Assembly (NCBI GenBank): GCA_024449915.1
Contig: JAMZAV010001437.1
Coordinates: 98,563-162,562 of the forward strand
Source: Sweltsa coloradensis
Lineage: Eukaryota; Arthropoda; Insecta; Plecoptera; Chloroperlidae
DNA length: 64,000 nucleotides
Reading direction: 5' to 3'
Made by a program: the position numbers and the translations under genes. The notes below the pieces were generated by a model. That model was not told the DNA's origin and searched no databases. It was given only the letters and a program-made list of their open reading frames with translations. Of this stretch, positions 34,763-46,401 are shown piece after piece; within the stretch, counting starts at the first letter, position 1, and every line of letters starts with the position of its first letter.

Positions 34763-36578
34763 CATAAAAGGCCTAGCCCTAGACGTATTATCGCAAATTT
34801 TTATCCCACAATTATGTAGACTACTTGCCGGTCAGCTGAGTTGGATCGAACGCGCATGATATTGGCATTGCTCTCTCTAGGACTGTGAACGGATACCCGG
34901 GAACCCGGGTAGGTACCCGCCCGTTGATAATAGCGGGGGTAAATAAATGAGTTGTCAGGTAGGCCTACTCGTTTGACTGTTTTTCGTCTCATTCCGCTCG
35001 ATTAATGCCGCCGCCGGTCAGGCTTTCACTCGTCAGCGCGCAGCGGCGGCAGTAAGTAATTCGTCATTAATAAGCGCTCGTATTTCGTCTGTGTCAAGCT
35101 CAAGTGAGTGATGTCACCACCACGCTGCGCGCGCACCACTATTCATCGTAATCGGCCGATAAGTGACTGGCTGAGATATTTATGCATTCCGGCAACATCA
35201 GTTTCTTCTGAAAGTGCGTTTTCAACAGCTGGACATTTGAAATGAACATCTCTGGCACCCGAGATCGTCGACATGTTCACGTTCATGAGAACGTGTGTGT
35301 TAAAAGTGACGAAATGTTAATATAAAGTAAATCTAGGCCTAATTGATAAACTTAACAATTTTTTTTTACAATTTAATGAGTGCCCGCACACTACTTTTTT
35401 AACGTTCTGAGTTTGAATTTCGAACGTTCGCCCATCCCTAGAGTATGTGCAAGGGCGAGGATGCGACCTAGAAGTAAAGGCGAGAGAGTCCTAAACTTCA
35501 CGAGGTAAATGAGCCGTAGCTCGAGAGAAATGGACTGTATGGTTTTGAGTGGAAATATGTTAGGTATAACACGAGGGAAGGTGCCGTAAGCAGAGCTATT
35601 ACCACATACCTGGTTGGACGTGTTGTGGGTGGACGTACTGACGACATGTCGTCGTGCTGGCGATGCGGAACAGGCGCGGTGGTACGGCAGTGGCGCACGG
35701 ATAGGCACTATGTTAGAACTTACACTAAAACTTGCGAGAGTACTGTTATTATAATATAATAAACACACACGTCAATTGCCCAGAGAGAGGCGAGAGCTTT
35801 TAGAGAATACACACGTAGTGGGTATAACGTGGCAAGGAGAGACTTGAGTCACTGCACTTGCGAGGCGCGTCGAGAGATTATTGTACTTAGCACTTGTACC
35901 CTGCTATGCACGTGGCGAGCTAAAATCTCAGTCAGCACTTTGTGAATAATAGATGCGATTGACACCTATTACAGGATAGGTGAACTAGATGAAAGGAGGA
36001 GAGGGATATTTGAATAGGCGTAAACACCTAGTAAACTGTAGGTCTAGGCCTATATCTCTAGGATCGTAATGAGAGTATGAGGGTTGGAGGGAATTGCACA
36101 GCTCCCTTTAAGTAGGCTTACTGAAAAGTTACTCTTTTTCTTAATTTGTTAGAACTATGCCTACCCTGCATGAAAAATTATTCAAATATTATAATCAGTA
36201 GGCCTACCGGTAGTGTTTTTAATTACAGACTACAATATTTGAAAACAGTTTTAGGCCTATGCCAGATATAGTTCTAGCTACGGCCTAATCTACATCTAGG
36301 ACTTACTACCCACTTTTTCGATTTTGCGTAGGCTTTTATACTAAAATAAGGTTAGTTACCTAGCGTGGTTTTAATATTGATGATAGGCCTTTATAGTCCT
36401 TCCTCTTAAGGTTGTGAGTTCACCAAAAAGCCAAAATCCAAAATATGCATATGTAGGCCCTACAACAGAAGCAGGCGCGTCGGAAGTCTATTTTTCCAGG
36501 GGGAGGCGAACTTTACCAGCAAAAGTACATGCTTCCATACATATATGGTTACATAATATGCAACTAATGTCCTTGAGT
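34763..36578. other. Intergenic, no gene seen
   Basis: A right-end fragment of the GGG(A/T)TGTGC MITE family lies near 35390-35440. Moderately GC-rich DNA at 34980-35300 has no frame with recognisable homology. Minus-strand open frames near 35391-35768 are not supported. TAGGCCTA frequent. Confidence 0.45.
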
Positions 36579-36891
36579 CAGTGGCGTATGTTGAAATATA
36601 TTTCGGGGGGGGAGGGCTTGGACGAACAACGCATTGGAGCCCCCCACAATAGCGCCGCAGGCAATTTTTTGTAAAAATACCTATTTTTAAAGTAGTTTTT
36701 ATGTGTTTTAGAAGCAGTTAAGGGGCTTTGCTGAACGAAAAAAAGAAAATATAAAGATGAATTAAATTTGTTGCGTAAACCTAAATGATTATAATATAAG
36801 AATATAACATTTAGGCCTAAGCTGGTATTTTTTTTTTTTTGGGGGGGGGGGGGCGCTCAAGCCCCCTCTCCCCAAATACGCGGCGCCACTT
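36579..36891 (+). mobile_element. hAT MITE (CAGTGGCG ends)
   Basis: Left end CAGTGGCGTATG, right end ATACGCGGCGCCACTT (terminal G changed to T). Flanked by CCTTGAGT (36571-36578) and CCTTGAAT (36892-36899), seven of eight identical. Interior ATAGCGCCGCAGGCAATTTT is shared with 41376-41625. Noncoding. Confidence 0.75.
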
Positions 36892-36913
36892 CCTTGAATA
36901 TTGGTAGCTTTTA

Positions 36914-38925
36914 GTGGTGAAAAGTACCAAACACTTTGCTACGATCACTAGTTTTGTTTATATACAAACAATATCCGACCTGCCTCAACCCTCACCCCCG
37001 CACAGTCGCGATGTTTGGGCAGAACCAAAGCTCGGTCAGCTAGGCGCAGAAGAGGCGGTCACACGTGGTACGCCAGGCTTCCGGTGTCGGGTGTCGGAGT
37101 CGGTGCAGTCACATCAACCGGGGAACCCTGGCCCGAGGACAAACCAACCCCAACCATGCTCCAGTGGCGCGCCGTCAGTCTCCACACACATCTCAGTTGA
37201 CACTCTCACCTATGACGAACTACGCGTAGAACTCTCCAGGTTAGGCCTGCGAAACCGTGGTTACTCAATAAATGAACTCAGAGATAAACTTAATAACGCC
37301 TTGAAAAAGTCTCAGCGCGTGAATCCTCCTATCAATATTAAATCTGAAAAACAACCAACGCAGCCAATAAAATCTTTGTGTTTCGTCTGCGGTCTGACTG
37401 GGCGTAAGAACCAGGTATTTCTGACGTGTAAAGAGTGTGCCAATCTTACTCATCGCACGTGTGCGAAGGTGAAGGGTGGAGTGTCCTGTAATAAGGCGAA
37501 AGGAAGTTCCCAATGGTCTTGCTGGAAGTGCTCTCTCCCTAACCTATCAGACTCGTTCTTCACTCAGTCGACTCACTCATTAAACTCAAGTTCAGACACC
37601 TCTAAAGCACATAGTTCCCACAATCTAAGCATTTTATCATTTAACGCACGTAGTTTAAGATGTGTAAAGAGACAGCCTGATATTCGCGCCTGGTTAGAGG
37701 AGCAGCTGTCGTCTGTGTTATGCATCTGCGAAACTTGGTTAAATGATAGTATTGCAGACACAGAAGTCATACCTCTACATTATAACGTCTTCAGGAAGGA
37801 CAGATTAGTTAAAGGGGGCGGTGGGGTTGCCATTGCGGCACTGCCAGAGCTTGAGCCCACTCGTCTAGTAGAGCTTGAGACGGAGGCTGAAATTCTGTGG
37901 ATTGAGGTGACTGTGGGGAGAGACAAACTCTTGATTGGCTCTGCCTATAGAGCGCCAAATTCATCGGACTTCATGAATCAGCAACTGCAGGCTTCCCTAG
38001 AACGTGCTCAAGCTATCCAAGATAAATACAAAGCGATAGTTCTTCTTGGTGACTTTAATCTGGACATCTCATGGGGGAACTCTGCTCCAATTCCAGGGAA
38101 AAAACCTGCTGACGAATTTATCTCCTCCTTTAACTGCCTGTTTCTCAGTCAACTAGTCACTGAAGCTACTCGGGTGACCCCCTCTACCCGTGCCACTCTA
38201 GACTTGGTTCTATGCGACCGCCCCGAACTGGTTAAGGAGGTTGTAGTCATGCCTGGTGTCAGTGACCACCTGGCTGTCAGGACGAACCTCTCTCTTAATC
38301 AACCCAAACCAAAACATGTAAATAAGACTGTATATAACTACACTCGGGCTAACTGGCCCCTTCTAAATACACTGTTTCTGAGCAAACTCCCAACTATGTA
38401 CACTGGCGACATAAATACTGCATGGTCTAACTGGAAATCGCTATTCTTGGAATGCGTTGAGCTAGCGATACCAAAGGCAACCATCAAAGGCAAGCGAAGA
38501 GAGCCGTGGATCACCAAGGAAGTACTCAAATGTATTCGAAAAAGAAATCGTATGTTTAGAGCTACTAAAAATAGCCTAGATCCAAAAGTTAAGGAAAAAT
38601 ACAATATTTACAGAAACCGGGTCAAAACTCTAATCCGTGACGCTCACCAAAAATACATCTGGGGTCTTGGTGGTAATAGCAAAAACCTCTGGAAATATGT
38701 ACATTCAAAGCAAGGCAGTTCAGCGCCAGCTAACTTCACTGATAATGGGCAAAAACTAACAAATCCAGAAACAATAGCTAATGCTTTCAACACCAAATTC
38801 AAAAATTCGTTCAACGCAGAAGCTCAACCTAGCATGTTTATTCCACCCAAACAGGCACACATCGGGATCCATAATCTCTACTTCACTACCGCCGAAGTCA
38901 CAGCAAGTCTAAAAATTCAAAACCA
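36914..38925 (+). pseudogene. LINE polyprotein, N-terminal part: SAP, PHD finger, endonuclease
   Basis: Open from 36914 (no ATG). About residues 97-130 resemble a SAP motif (YDELRVELSRLGLRNRGYS). Residues 156-206 are a C4HC3 PHD finger: CFVC, TCKEC, HRTC, CWKC. The endonuclease starts near residue 238 (LSILSFNARSLR) and shows CETWL (catalytic Glu), GSAYRAPN, LLGDFNLD (catalytic Asp and Asn) and GVSDHLAV (catalytic His). PHD fingers are known in ORF1 of CR1-like elements; having SAP and PHD in frame with the endonuclease is less usual. The frame is lost near 38920-38935 just before the GPDGIPSRIL start of RT. Confidence 0.88.
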
Positions 38926-38931
38926 AACTCA

Positions 38932-40390
38932 GCGCATGGCCCAGATGGTATACCATCGCGCATTCTCTTTGAATGTGCTGGCGCTCTGGCTCCATCACTG
39001 GGCGGATTGTTCAATCACTCATCCGCATGTGGAGCTGTACCGGATGAATGGAAAACTGCTCACGTCGTCCCAATCTTCAAGAAGGGTGACAAGTCGAACC
39101 TGGACAATTACAGGCCAATTTCACTAACAAGCGCTGTCTGCAAGGTGATGGAAAGGCTCGTGTCCGCAGCTCTCCTGGATCACTTCACATTCAACAATCT
39201 CATTGGTGATAGTCAGCATGGGTTTTTGCCAAAAAGGTCATGTGTCACTATGCTAATCGACGTCATCGATGACTGGCAGTTCTCCATGGATAGTGGGAAA
39301 GCAAAACAAGTTGATGTTATATCCTTGGATTGGGCCCGGGCTTTTGACCGTGTCCCACATGACAGGCTTTTGGACAAGCTCAAGAAATACAAAGTTGATG
39401 GTTGTGTGCTTTCATGGATACGTTCCTTCTTAAAAGGCCGTACTCAGTGTGTCTTATTTGATGGCGCAAAATCAAGCTCTGCCAAAGTTACGTCTGGGGT
39501 CCCACAGGGTTCAGTCCTGGGTCCACTGTTGTTTACTATCTACATGCTCGACTTACCATCTGTTATTAGCCCTTTCACAAAAAATTGCCCAGTATGCGGA
39601 TGACTCCACTCTGTATAAATCTGTAAATAACGAACATGACTCATCTCAACTGCAGCAGGATTTAGACAACATTCAATTGTGGTGCAAATGTAACCAAATG
39701 CAACTCAATCCCAGTAAGTGTGAACTATTAAGAATCAGTAGGTCCAATTCTCCTGTGAATTGTTTGTATACCCTGAATGATATCACAATTCCTATAAAAA
39801 CTTCCACCAGGCTTTTAGGTGTAAATATAAGTAGCGACCTTAAGTGGAACATGCATTGTAATATAATCCGAAACAGGGTGGCTAAACTCACTGGCTTTAT
39901 TTATAGAAATTTGCACGGTTGCAAGAAGCAGGTACTTCGCACTGCTTATCTCACACTCGTTCGCCCTATTATTACATATGGTCTTCCAGCATGGCACCCT
40001 ACAACTGCTGCCAATATAGCCAAACTGGAATGTTTACAAAATCGAGTGAGTAAAATCATTACCAGCAAGGGTGAACGAAGTGCCACAGTAAGAAGACAAC
40101 AGTGTAACCTGCCATCTCTGGAATTGTATTTTAAACAAATAGATGTATTGTACATAAAAAAATTCTTTAACAATCTAGTCTACACATGTCCATTCAAGCG
40201 ACTACAGTTGCGCTATAGGAGTGTCCAGAGAAACGAGGGTGTAACCCTATCCCCCCCTTTTGCAAGAACATCTGCTTATCAATGTGGTTTCTTTTACAGA
40301 GTAGTTAGTCTCTGGAACACATTACCAGCGCCTGTAAGAGCCTCATCAGTCCCAAAATTCAAAACTTTAGTCAAAGCACGTTTTAAATAA
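38932..40390 (+). pseudogene. LINE polyprotein, C-terminal part: reverse transcriptase
   Basis: Continues in a second frame from GPDGIPSRILFECAG through KTAHVVPIFKKGD, SQHGFLPKRSCVTM, DVISLDWARAFDRVPHDRL and SGVPQGSVLGPLLF, then shifts again in an A-run near 39582 into QYADDSTLY, the catalytic YxDD box. It then runs to LLGVNISSDLKW, ITYGLPAW and a TAA at 40388-40390. One A-run slip and one upstream indel are the only lesions, so the copy is fairly young. Confidence 0.9.
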
Positions 40391-41375
40391 CCGATGCTCT
40401 CCTAACATGGTGATTACTGTTTGAGATTGTTGCATCTACGTAAATCAAAAATTTTAATACCTTAGCTTCATTTTCAAGACATTCACTCACAATAATTGCG
40501 CACAATAATTAATATACTCTGTTTCACATTCTCAGTTCTGTCAATGTTTATACTCTGTCTTCAATCAATTTAGTTTTTCTTTCAACTATTGTGTATTTGC
40601 AACTATATCTTACAACTTGGCTTATGACCTAGCATTCTCTTGGCTCTGACTGGACATGATTGGACTCTCACAATGTTCTCATCTCATTCATCTAAATTTA
40701 AATGTAATTTTGTTTTTATTGTATCTCGAATTTTCATAATCATTCATTTAGATTTAAACCTAGTGTATTGTAGTTTTATTGTATAGAAAGCAAGCTAAGC
40801 CATTCTGCCATGGAGCTAACTAGCTCTTTTTAGCTTGCTTAATAAATATCTGTACTCTGCTAATATAGGTGTGTATATGTCATCTACCACGTTATGTGCT
40901 CTTGGTTTACCTGTGCTGTATATGTGTGTTACATATATGTATGTGTATTTGTAAAGTTTGGAATTTGTTGAATAAATAATAATAATAATAATAATAATAA
41001 TATACTTAGTAGTTCAGATTTGGTCTAAATAAATGGTCTAATGAAGTAGTAGCAGATGATCTCATTTGAGAACAATTCCTCCTTGTAACACGTTTTAGGG
41101 CACTAAAAGATCGATCCGCGTTTGTTGCCGATACTAGTACGTAGTTAATAGGCTTAGCTCTATGTACAGCAGCGGTTTTCTCTTTCTCTCGAATTGTGCT
41201 TGTTTGCGGGGGCAGCCGGGGTGTGGGCTGTTTGTGCCAAGAGACATCCACCGTCTACGGATACATCCAAACCCCAAAAATAATACAATATCTTACTGAC
41301 ATCTCTGAGATACTTACCATCTTTACAAGAAAGTGCGAAGCTAGTTACACTTAAATGTTTGTAATTGTATTTGAC

Positions 41376-41625
41376 AACAATAGCGTCGCAGGCAATTTTT
41401 TTGAAAAATACGTATTTTTGAAATGGTTTTTATGTGTTTTAGAAGTAGTTAGTTGCTGAATGAAAAAAGAAAAGATAATAGACGAATCAAAACGAAAAAC
41501 ACACTTATTTTGGTTAATTTGTCATTTTTCTAGGGGGGGCGAGAAGATACTTTCGCCCCCCCCTCTGTAAGCTCAGGGGGGGCAAGCTATCCCTCTGCCC
41601 CCCCGGCTCCGACGCCGCTGAACAG
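41376..41625 (+). mobile_element. hAT-like fragment related to the 36579 element
   Basis: AATAGCGTCGCAGGCAATTT, ATACGTATTTTTGAAAT and TTTTATGTGTTTTAGAAG match the interior of 36579-36891. Ends CCGGCTCCGACGCCGCTG, a plausible hAT right end (CAGCGGCG reversed), with G/C-run hairpins inside. No left end found. Confidence 0.6.
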
Positions 41626-42762
41626 AAGTTAGGAATAGCTAGTTAGATCATGAATAAGTCTTTTCAAAAGAATAATTTTTTTTATACTTTTTGCAAAACT
41701 TGGCACCCAAAATTGTTAAAAAAAAGTAGCAATAGCTGATGCATGCATAAAAAAAATATGGTAGGGCCTACTATTTCCAAAAGACTGACTGTGATTAATG
41801 ATCATAGACTAGGCCTAGCCTACTCTAATAAATCTGTTTGTGCATATTTTGAATTTTTTTGTGAACACAGCCTTAAGTATTAAAATTAGATACCTAAATA
41901 AAACATTCATTAGGCCTAATATTTTTGTCCAACAGCAGAGACTGCAGAGTGCCCAGAATATCATCAACCATCACTCCCGCTACCAGAACCTCTGAGTCCT
42001 ACATAGATGACTTCAAGTGTAGGCGTACTTCATCTTCCAGAAGACTCCCAGTCACACACACAACTATCATAACTGTTAGTACGACTTTTTAATCCTTTTA
42101 TTATGTGTAGGGCCTTTGTAGGTCCTAGATCTTTTTCAATGAATTTAAATTTAATATAATATTATTGGGTAAATCTAATATATATTTAATATAGGCCTAG
42201 GGCTTCTACATCCTTTACATAATATATTTTTTAGCCTAGGTAGGCTTACCAGTAGACTAGACATGTCCCATCCATCCCATTTGACCATCCAGGATCCTAT
42301 ATGCATGCAGGCCTACTCGAGGCATTTTATCTTATTTGAAATTTTTTGTTTGTTTCAGAAATATCCGGTGAATCAACATCTGCATTCAAATTTTGCGTAA
42401 AACTTAAAAGTGAAGTGATGTCATGAACATTCAAGTACCTAATTCTTGCAATGACCTTTTACTTTTAGACGTCTACCTTTGTTCATTTGATTTCCTTTAA
42501 CACACTTGCTTAGGCCTACCTTTCTGATCTATATTATAACTTCACTAATAATTACGGTAATTAACTAGGCCTAAGTAATATTCGTTTACCGTACATACTA
42601 CATATTTACCTCAAGAACATACAGAAAGACTTAATAGTTTTCTAAATTATGTGATGAATTCATTAAGCGTAGCCTATATATTGTGATCATACATGTTTTG
42701 AATGTCCTGCGTGGCATGATCATTAGGGTTTCCTCACACACAGTCTAGGTTCGTATCTTCAG
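41626..42762. other. Noncoding DNA with a possible upstream exon
   Basis: A GC-richer segment at about 41935-42075 sits between TCCAACAG and GTTAGT and could be the first exon of the putative transcript at 42763-45910. It ends in many stops and no protein is recognised. TAGGCCTA at 41810, 41911, 42190, 42510 and 42567. Confidence 0.35.
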
Positions 42763-42870
42763 CTCCTCTCGCGCCGGTCGACACCCCACTCTAGTCGCTA
42801 CACCGGCTCTTGTCGCAGTGTTTCTCTTGGAGGTTGCTGTATCACACCGCTGATGCCAGGAGTTGACTCG
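42763..42870 (+). ncRNA. Tandem exon-like unit 1 of a putative noncoding transcript
   Basis: 108 bases between TATCTTCAG (to 42762) and GTAAGT (42871). Shares ACTCTAGTCGCTACACC, GTTTCTCTTGGAGGTTGCTG and GATGCCAGGAGTTGACT with units 2 and 3, and GTAAGTTTGCTGGAGTTGG past the donor. One frame is open across the unit, but it does not continue in phase into the next unit, so coding is unlikely. The duplicated unit of exon plus intron is about 390 bp. Confidence 0.5.
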
Positions 42871-43150
42871 GTAAGTTTGCTGGAGTTGGTTTTGGATGTT
42901 ATTTCTTATTATGTTTAAAGGTCATGATTGAATCATGATACTCTTGGGAAAGTCTTTAGGAAATGATTTAAAAAAAGTCATACTACCGGTACCTAAAGTT
43001 ACCAGGGCATATTATAAATTTAATAATTTAATTTTTTTTTAAACTTTCATTATTATAGCTCCAAGTCACTACCGGTACCGGTACCTAATGTGCAAAAGTA
43101 CTATCTGTAAAGGTTGAACAATGTAAGTAAAATTTTATTACATATTTCAG

Positions 43151-43251
43151 GAGTGACACCTCACTCGAGCTGCTATAGGCCTACCAGCTCTCGTCTCAGC
43201 GTTTCTCTTGGAGGTTGCTGCATCATGCTGGTGATGCCAGGAGCTGACTAG
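43151..43251 (+). ncRNA. Tandem exon-like unit 2
   Basis: 101 bases between ACATATTTCAG (to 43150) and GTAAGT (43252). Homologous to units 1 and 3, and differs by the AGGCCT insertion at 43177-43182. Splice signals are conserved while reading frames are not. The intron before it shares GTCATACTACCGG..TACCTAAAGTTACC-like blocks with the next intron. Confidence 0.5.
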
Positions 43252-43364
43252 GTAAGTTTGCTGGAGTTGGTTTTGGTGGTTATTTTAGTATTGTGTGTTG
43301 AAGGTCACTCATGAACATGATACTTGTGGGAAAGTTCTAACTAGGCTGTAGACCTAATGAAATA

Positions 43365-44466
43365 GGGTAAGGGAACTAGTTCTGGATCGGGTTAAGCAAT
43401 ATTACAATTTTGAGTATCAGGATTTTTTTTTTTTGTACTCCCACATACTATATTCTTATTGATTAAATTTCAGACAATCGTTTGCAAAAGAAAACATTGA
43501 AAAAAAGTTTACGAAGGGACTAAAATGAGCCAATTAAAAAAAGTAGTGCTTTGATCCAGAACTGATACCTGGGTATCAGTTGTGGATCATCAGCCTAAAA
43601 CTTTTCAAATTGATATCAGGGGTTCATTGATATGTTTCATAAGTAGTGATGCAGCCGCACCTGACAAATTTGATTCTGGACGCCCGGTATCAGCATTGTT
43701 TCACAATCAGTCCCAGGATTAGTTGTGGATCAAAATTGTAATTGTGAATTATTTGCAGCAATTATGCTAACCACAATTTTTTTTTCAATACAAAATTTAA
43801 AGACAAAGACAAGAGCTAACACCTGAGTATAAATTTTATAAGCCAAATATTCTAAACACAAATTTATATCAAATTCAAAATTTTGAAAAAAATATTAAAA
43901 AAATTAGGCTAGACCAAAACATTTTTTTTTTTTTTTTAGATTTGCATCTGTTAAGACAAGCTCTAAAAATAAGTGTGCCTAAATTACTTTTAACTTGGTT
44001 TTTAAACACTATTAGGCTTGCTGCATATGTCCTATTCATTTAACATGGTGTTACGATCTAAAAAAACGGACAAAAACCTCTTATTTGTAGACACCCGCAA
44101 GGGTGCTTTGAGTAGTTGTACAGTAAACCTATTATAGTCAATTTTTAGCAAAACTAATAATAAAAATTCTGACAAAGTTTGAAAGCTGTGCTAATAACTG
44201 ATTAAATATTACATTGACAAATGCATGTGTATATCAATTGCGTCTGTCGCAAACGGCAACCATTTTGATAGCATTGTTGACTATATCTACTTAAGTTGAC
44301 AAATGACTCAACCTGGTGATGACAGTGTGCAATTCCAATGCTCCTTGGATCAATTCATCAGAAAAATATACTGACAGTGCAACTAGTACATTACATGTAG
44401 AACTTACACAAGCCTAAAGATTTTGATCCACAACTCAACCCCGATCCAGAACTAGTTCCCTTACCC
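43365..44466. mobile_element. TA-flanked nonautonomous element with GGGTAAGGG ends
   Basis: TA at 43363-43364, left end GGGTAAGGGAACTAGTTCTG, right end CAGAACTAGTTCCCTTACCC, TA at 44467-44468. The inverted repeat is perfect over about 26 bases. 1102 bp, no transposase found. Internal GATCCAGAACTGATA and ATCAGTTGTGGATC repeats echo the ends. It expands the second intron of the exon-like array; the first intron lacks it and shows the empty site. Confidence 0.9.
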
Positions 44467-44652
44467 TACTTAAAAGAAGTCATAGGCTACTTAAACTAAA
44501 GTTACCATTTAAACCAATTTAAATTTGATAAATTTAATTAATTTTTAAATTTGTTTATCCTCTCCATAGTTAACACTACATCTATGGCAATATGCAAAAA
44601 ATACCAGTTAAAAAGGGTTGAATTGTTAGTAACATTTTATTACATATTTCAG

Positions 44653-44747
44653 GAGCGACACCTCACTCTAGTTGCTACACCAGCTCTCGTCGCAGCATTT
44701 CTCTCAGAGGTCGCTGTATCATGCTGCTGATGCAAGGAGTTCACTTG
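44653..44747 (+). ncRNA. Tandem exon-like unit 3
   Basis: 95 bases between ACATATTTCAG (to 44652) and GTAAGT (44748). Homologous to units 1 and 2 over its full length and over both flanking intron edges. The downstream intron is interrupted by Helitron-like copy D 31 bases after the donor. Confidence 0.5.
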
Positions 44748-44778
44748 GTAAGTTTGCTGGAGTTGGTTTTGGAGGTTA

Positions 44779-45428
44779 TTGGATGAGCGAAGCGAAGATT
44801 CCATTTCACTACACTGGAGAAAAAAATCCGGAATGTTTTTTTTTTTTTCTGTATTTTTGTGTGTTTGTTAACACGATTCCGGCTAAACCGATACTCCGAC
44901 TTATAACACCTACATGCTTTATCCGATTGTAATGATTTTTTCACAGAACCTTAATTTTATGAATTAAGATATTCGTGTGAAATTTGAGCGTAATCAAAAA
45001 ATTATTTCTCATGAAAATCAAAATTTTATGTTTTTTTTCTTTTTAAAAACAATTCTTTGACTTATAACACCTACATGCTTTATCCTATTGTAATGATTTT
45101 TATACAGAAACTTAATTTCTTGAATTAATATATTCGTGTTAAATTTGAGCGCAATCGAATAATTATTTCTTATGCAAATTGCAATTTTACGATTTTTTTC
45201 TTTTTAAAAAATTACGATTAATTAAAACAATTACGTTAATTTTTTATTTTATTTAATTTAATTATAAAAATTAAGTTAATTTTTTATATAATTTAATTTA
45301 ATTAAAAAAAATCTTCGACTTAGTAATGATTTTTTCACAGAACAACAGAAAATCCGCGTAACACATGGCATCTCAATGCACCATATACGCTCATCCAACA
45401 ACGCGGCGGGACTTACGCGTTTTCCTAG
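44779..45428 (+). mobile_element. Helitron-like nonautonomous element, copy D
   Basis: Starts TTGGATGAGCGAAGCGAAG, ends CGCTCATCCAACAACGCG, hairpin ACGCG...CGCGT, TTTTCCTAG. The start and CGCTCATCCAA near the end are inverted. It contains two tandem internal blocks (ACTTATAACACCTACATGC at about 44899 and 45060). 650 bp, noncoding. The best preserved copy of the family in the window. Confidence 0.65.
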
Positions 45429-45675
45429 TTTTAATAGTAGTCCTAGCCGAAAAGGTAGGAGAGAGCTGGAAGATGTGGAAGAGATATGATTGTGGAGGAT
45501 AGAAAGCGTAAAAAAATTTGGTTGCTAAACCAAAGCTGGCCCTGCCAGAAGCAGGAAATAGCAATGGATGATGATGATGATAGGCCTACTCTTGGGGGGG
45601 GGTAATGAAATACTTAACTACCCAGCTTTAAAGAGGTTGAATTGTAAGTAATATTTTATGACTGTATATTTCAGG

Positions 45676-45910
45676 AGAAGCAAGACCCCTCAATTGTCGA
45701 GGCAGCGTACAAGAACCTTCACTGTTGCCGTTCTCGTGTCATGAAATTCGGTGTCTTCAGACTACACACCTCTCATCACCCTGAGTCTTGAACACCACAT
45801 TCAACCGCCAATGCTCGCATCGTGGGACTATCCTGAAGGCGGTGTGTGAGTCAGTCCATGGTACACTTGATTTCCCAAGCTTGTACCATTAAACCTATTT
45901 TCCTTTCCGG
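45676..45910 (+). ncRNA. Putative terminal exon of the noncoding transcript
   Basis: Follows GTATATTTCAG (to 45675). The preceding 40 bases match the intron ends before units 2 and 3 (GGTTGAATTGTAAGTAA). The exon is GC-richer than the flank. ATTAAA at about 45889 may be the poly(A) signal. No long frame; the right end is approximate. Confidence 0.45.
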
Positions 45911-46234
45911 ATTTGTCCTGCATGTTTGGTACGGTGCTTGACTGCTTACCTAACGATATCATTACCGGTAGCGTTTAATACGATTTCAGCTAAATCTAAG
46001 TGTTTCGTGATTTAGTTGGAATTGTGGCCTGAAATTCAGTTCCCAGGGAATTTAGCTTTGCTAGAATTCCCAGCTGTGCAATCAGTTTTGTCCACTAATA
46101 GTCACTTCACGGGCAGGCAGCCTCACTTGCTGCGTCGACTGCTCTGATTGCAGCGACAGCAGTTAGACGGACACGTAACCGGTCCAACCCTCCCTACCCT
46201 CATGTTTGGCAACATTTTTGTCAAGGTCATACTA

Positions 46235-46401
46235 CCGTATAGTGCCGAATATAGGCCAACCCTGAATATAAGCTGACCCCCTAACTTTTCTTATTGAAAT
46301 ATTAAAAAAAGATGCAAAAGATGCAAATTTTAGCTGGCAAGGGACTTTGAGACTTAAAATAATGAAAAATGTTATCTAGGCTTATATTCAGGACAATACG
46401 G
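46235..46401. mobile_element. TA-flanked MITE, CCGTATTGTCC-type ends, copy 2
   Basis: TA, then CCGTATAGTGCCGAATATAG on the left; CTTATATTCAGGACAATACGG then TA at 46402-46403. Inverted relative to 29875-30046. 167 bp. Confidence 0.82.

Larger units (their letters stand above)
36900..41002 (+). mobile_element. CR1-like non-LTR retrotransposon, inactive
   Basis: A LINE relic with SAP, PHD finger, AP-type endonuclease, reverse transcriptase and a C-terminal domain, followed by a 580 bp 3' UTR and an (AAT)n tail at about 40975-41002. No in-frame Met precedes the SAP region, so the 5' end is truncated or broken. Two frameshifts interrupt the polyprotein. RT motifs (FKKGDKSNLDNYRPISLTS, SGVPQGSVLGPLLF, YADD) place it in the CR1/L2 group. 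It lies just right of a hAT MITE. Target duplication not identified. Confidence 0.9.

Noticed and set aside
42763..44747. Cys-rich secreted peptide family encoded by the three + strand units
   Set aside because: One frame is open in each unit (…SVSLGGCCI…), but unit lengths break phase, unit 2 ends in a stop at the donor, and no signal peptide is visible.
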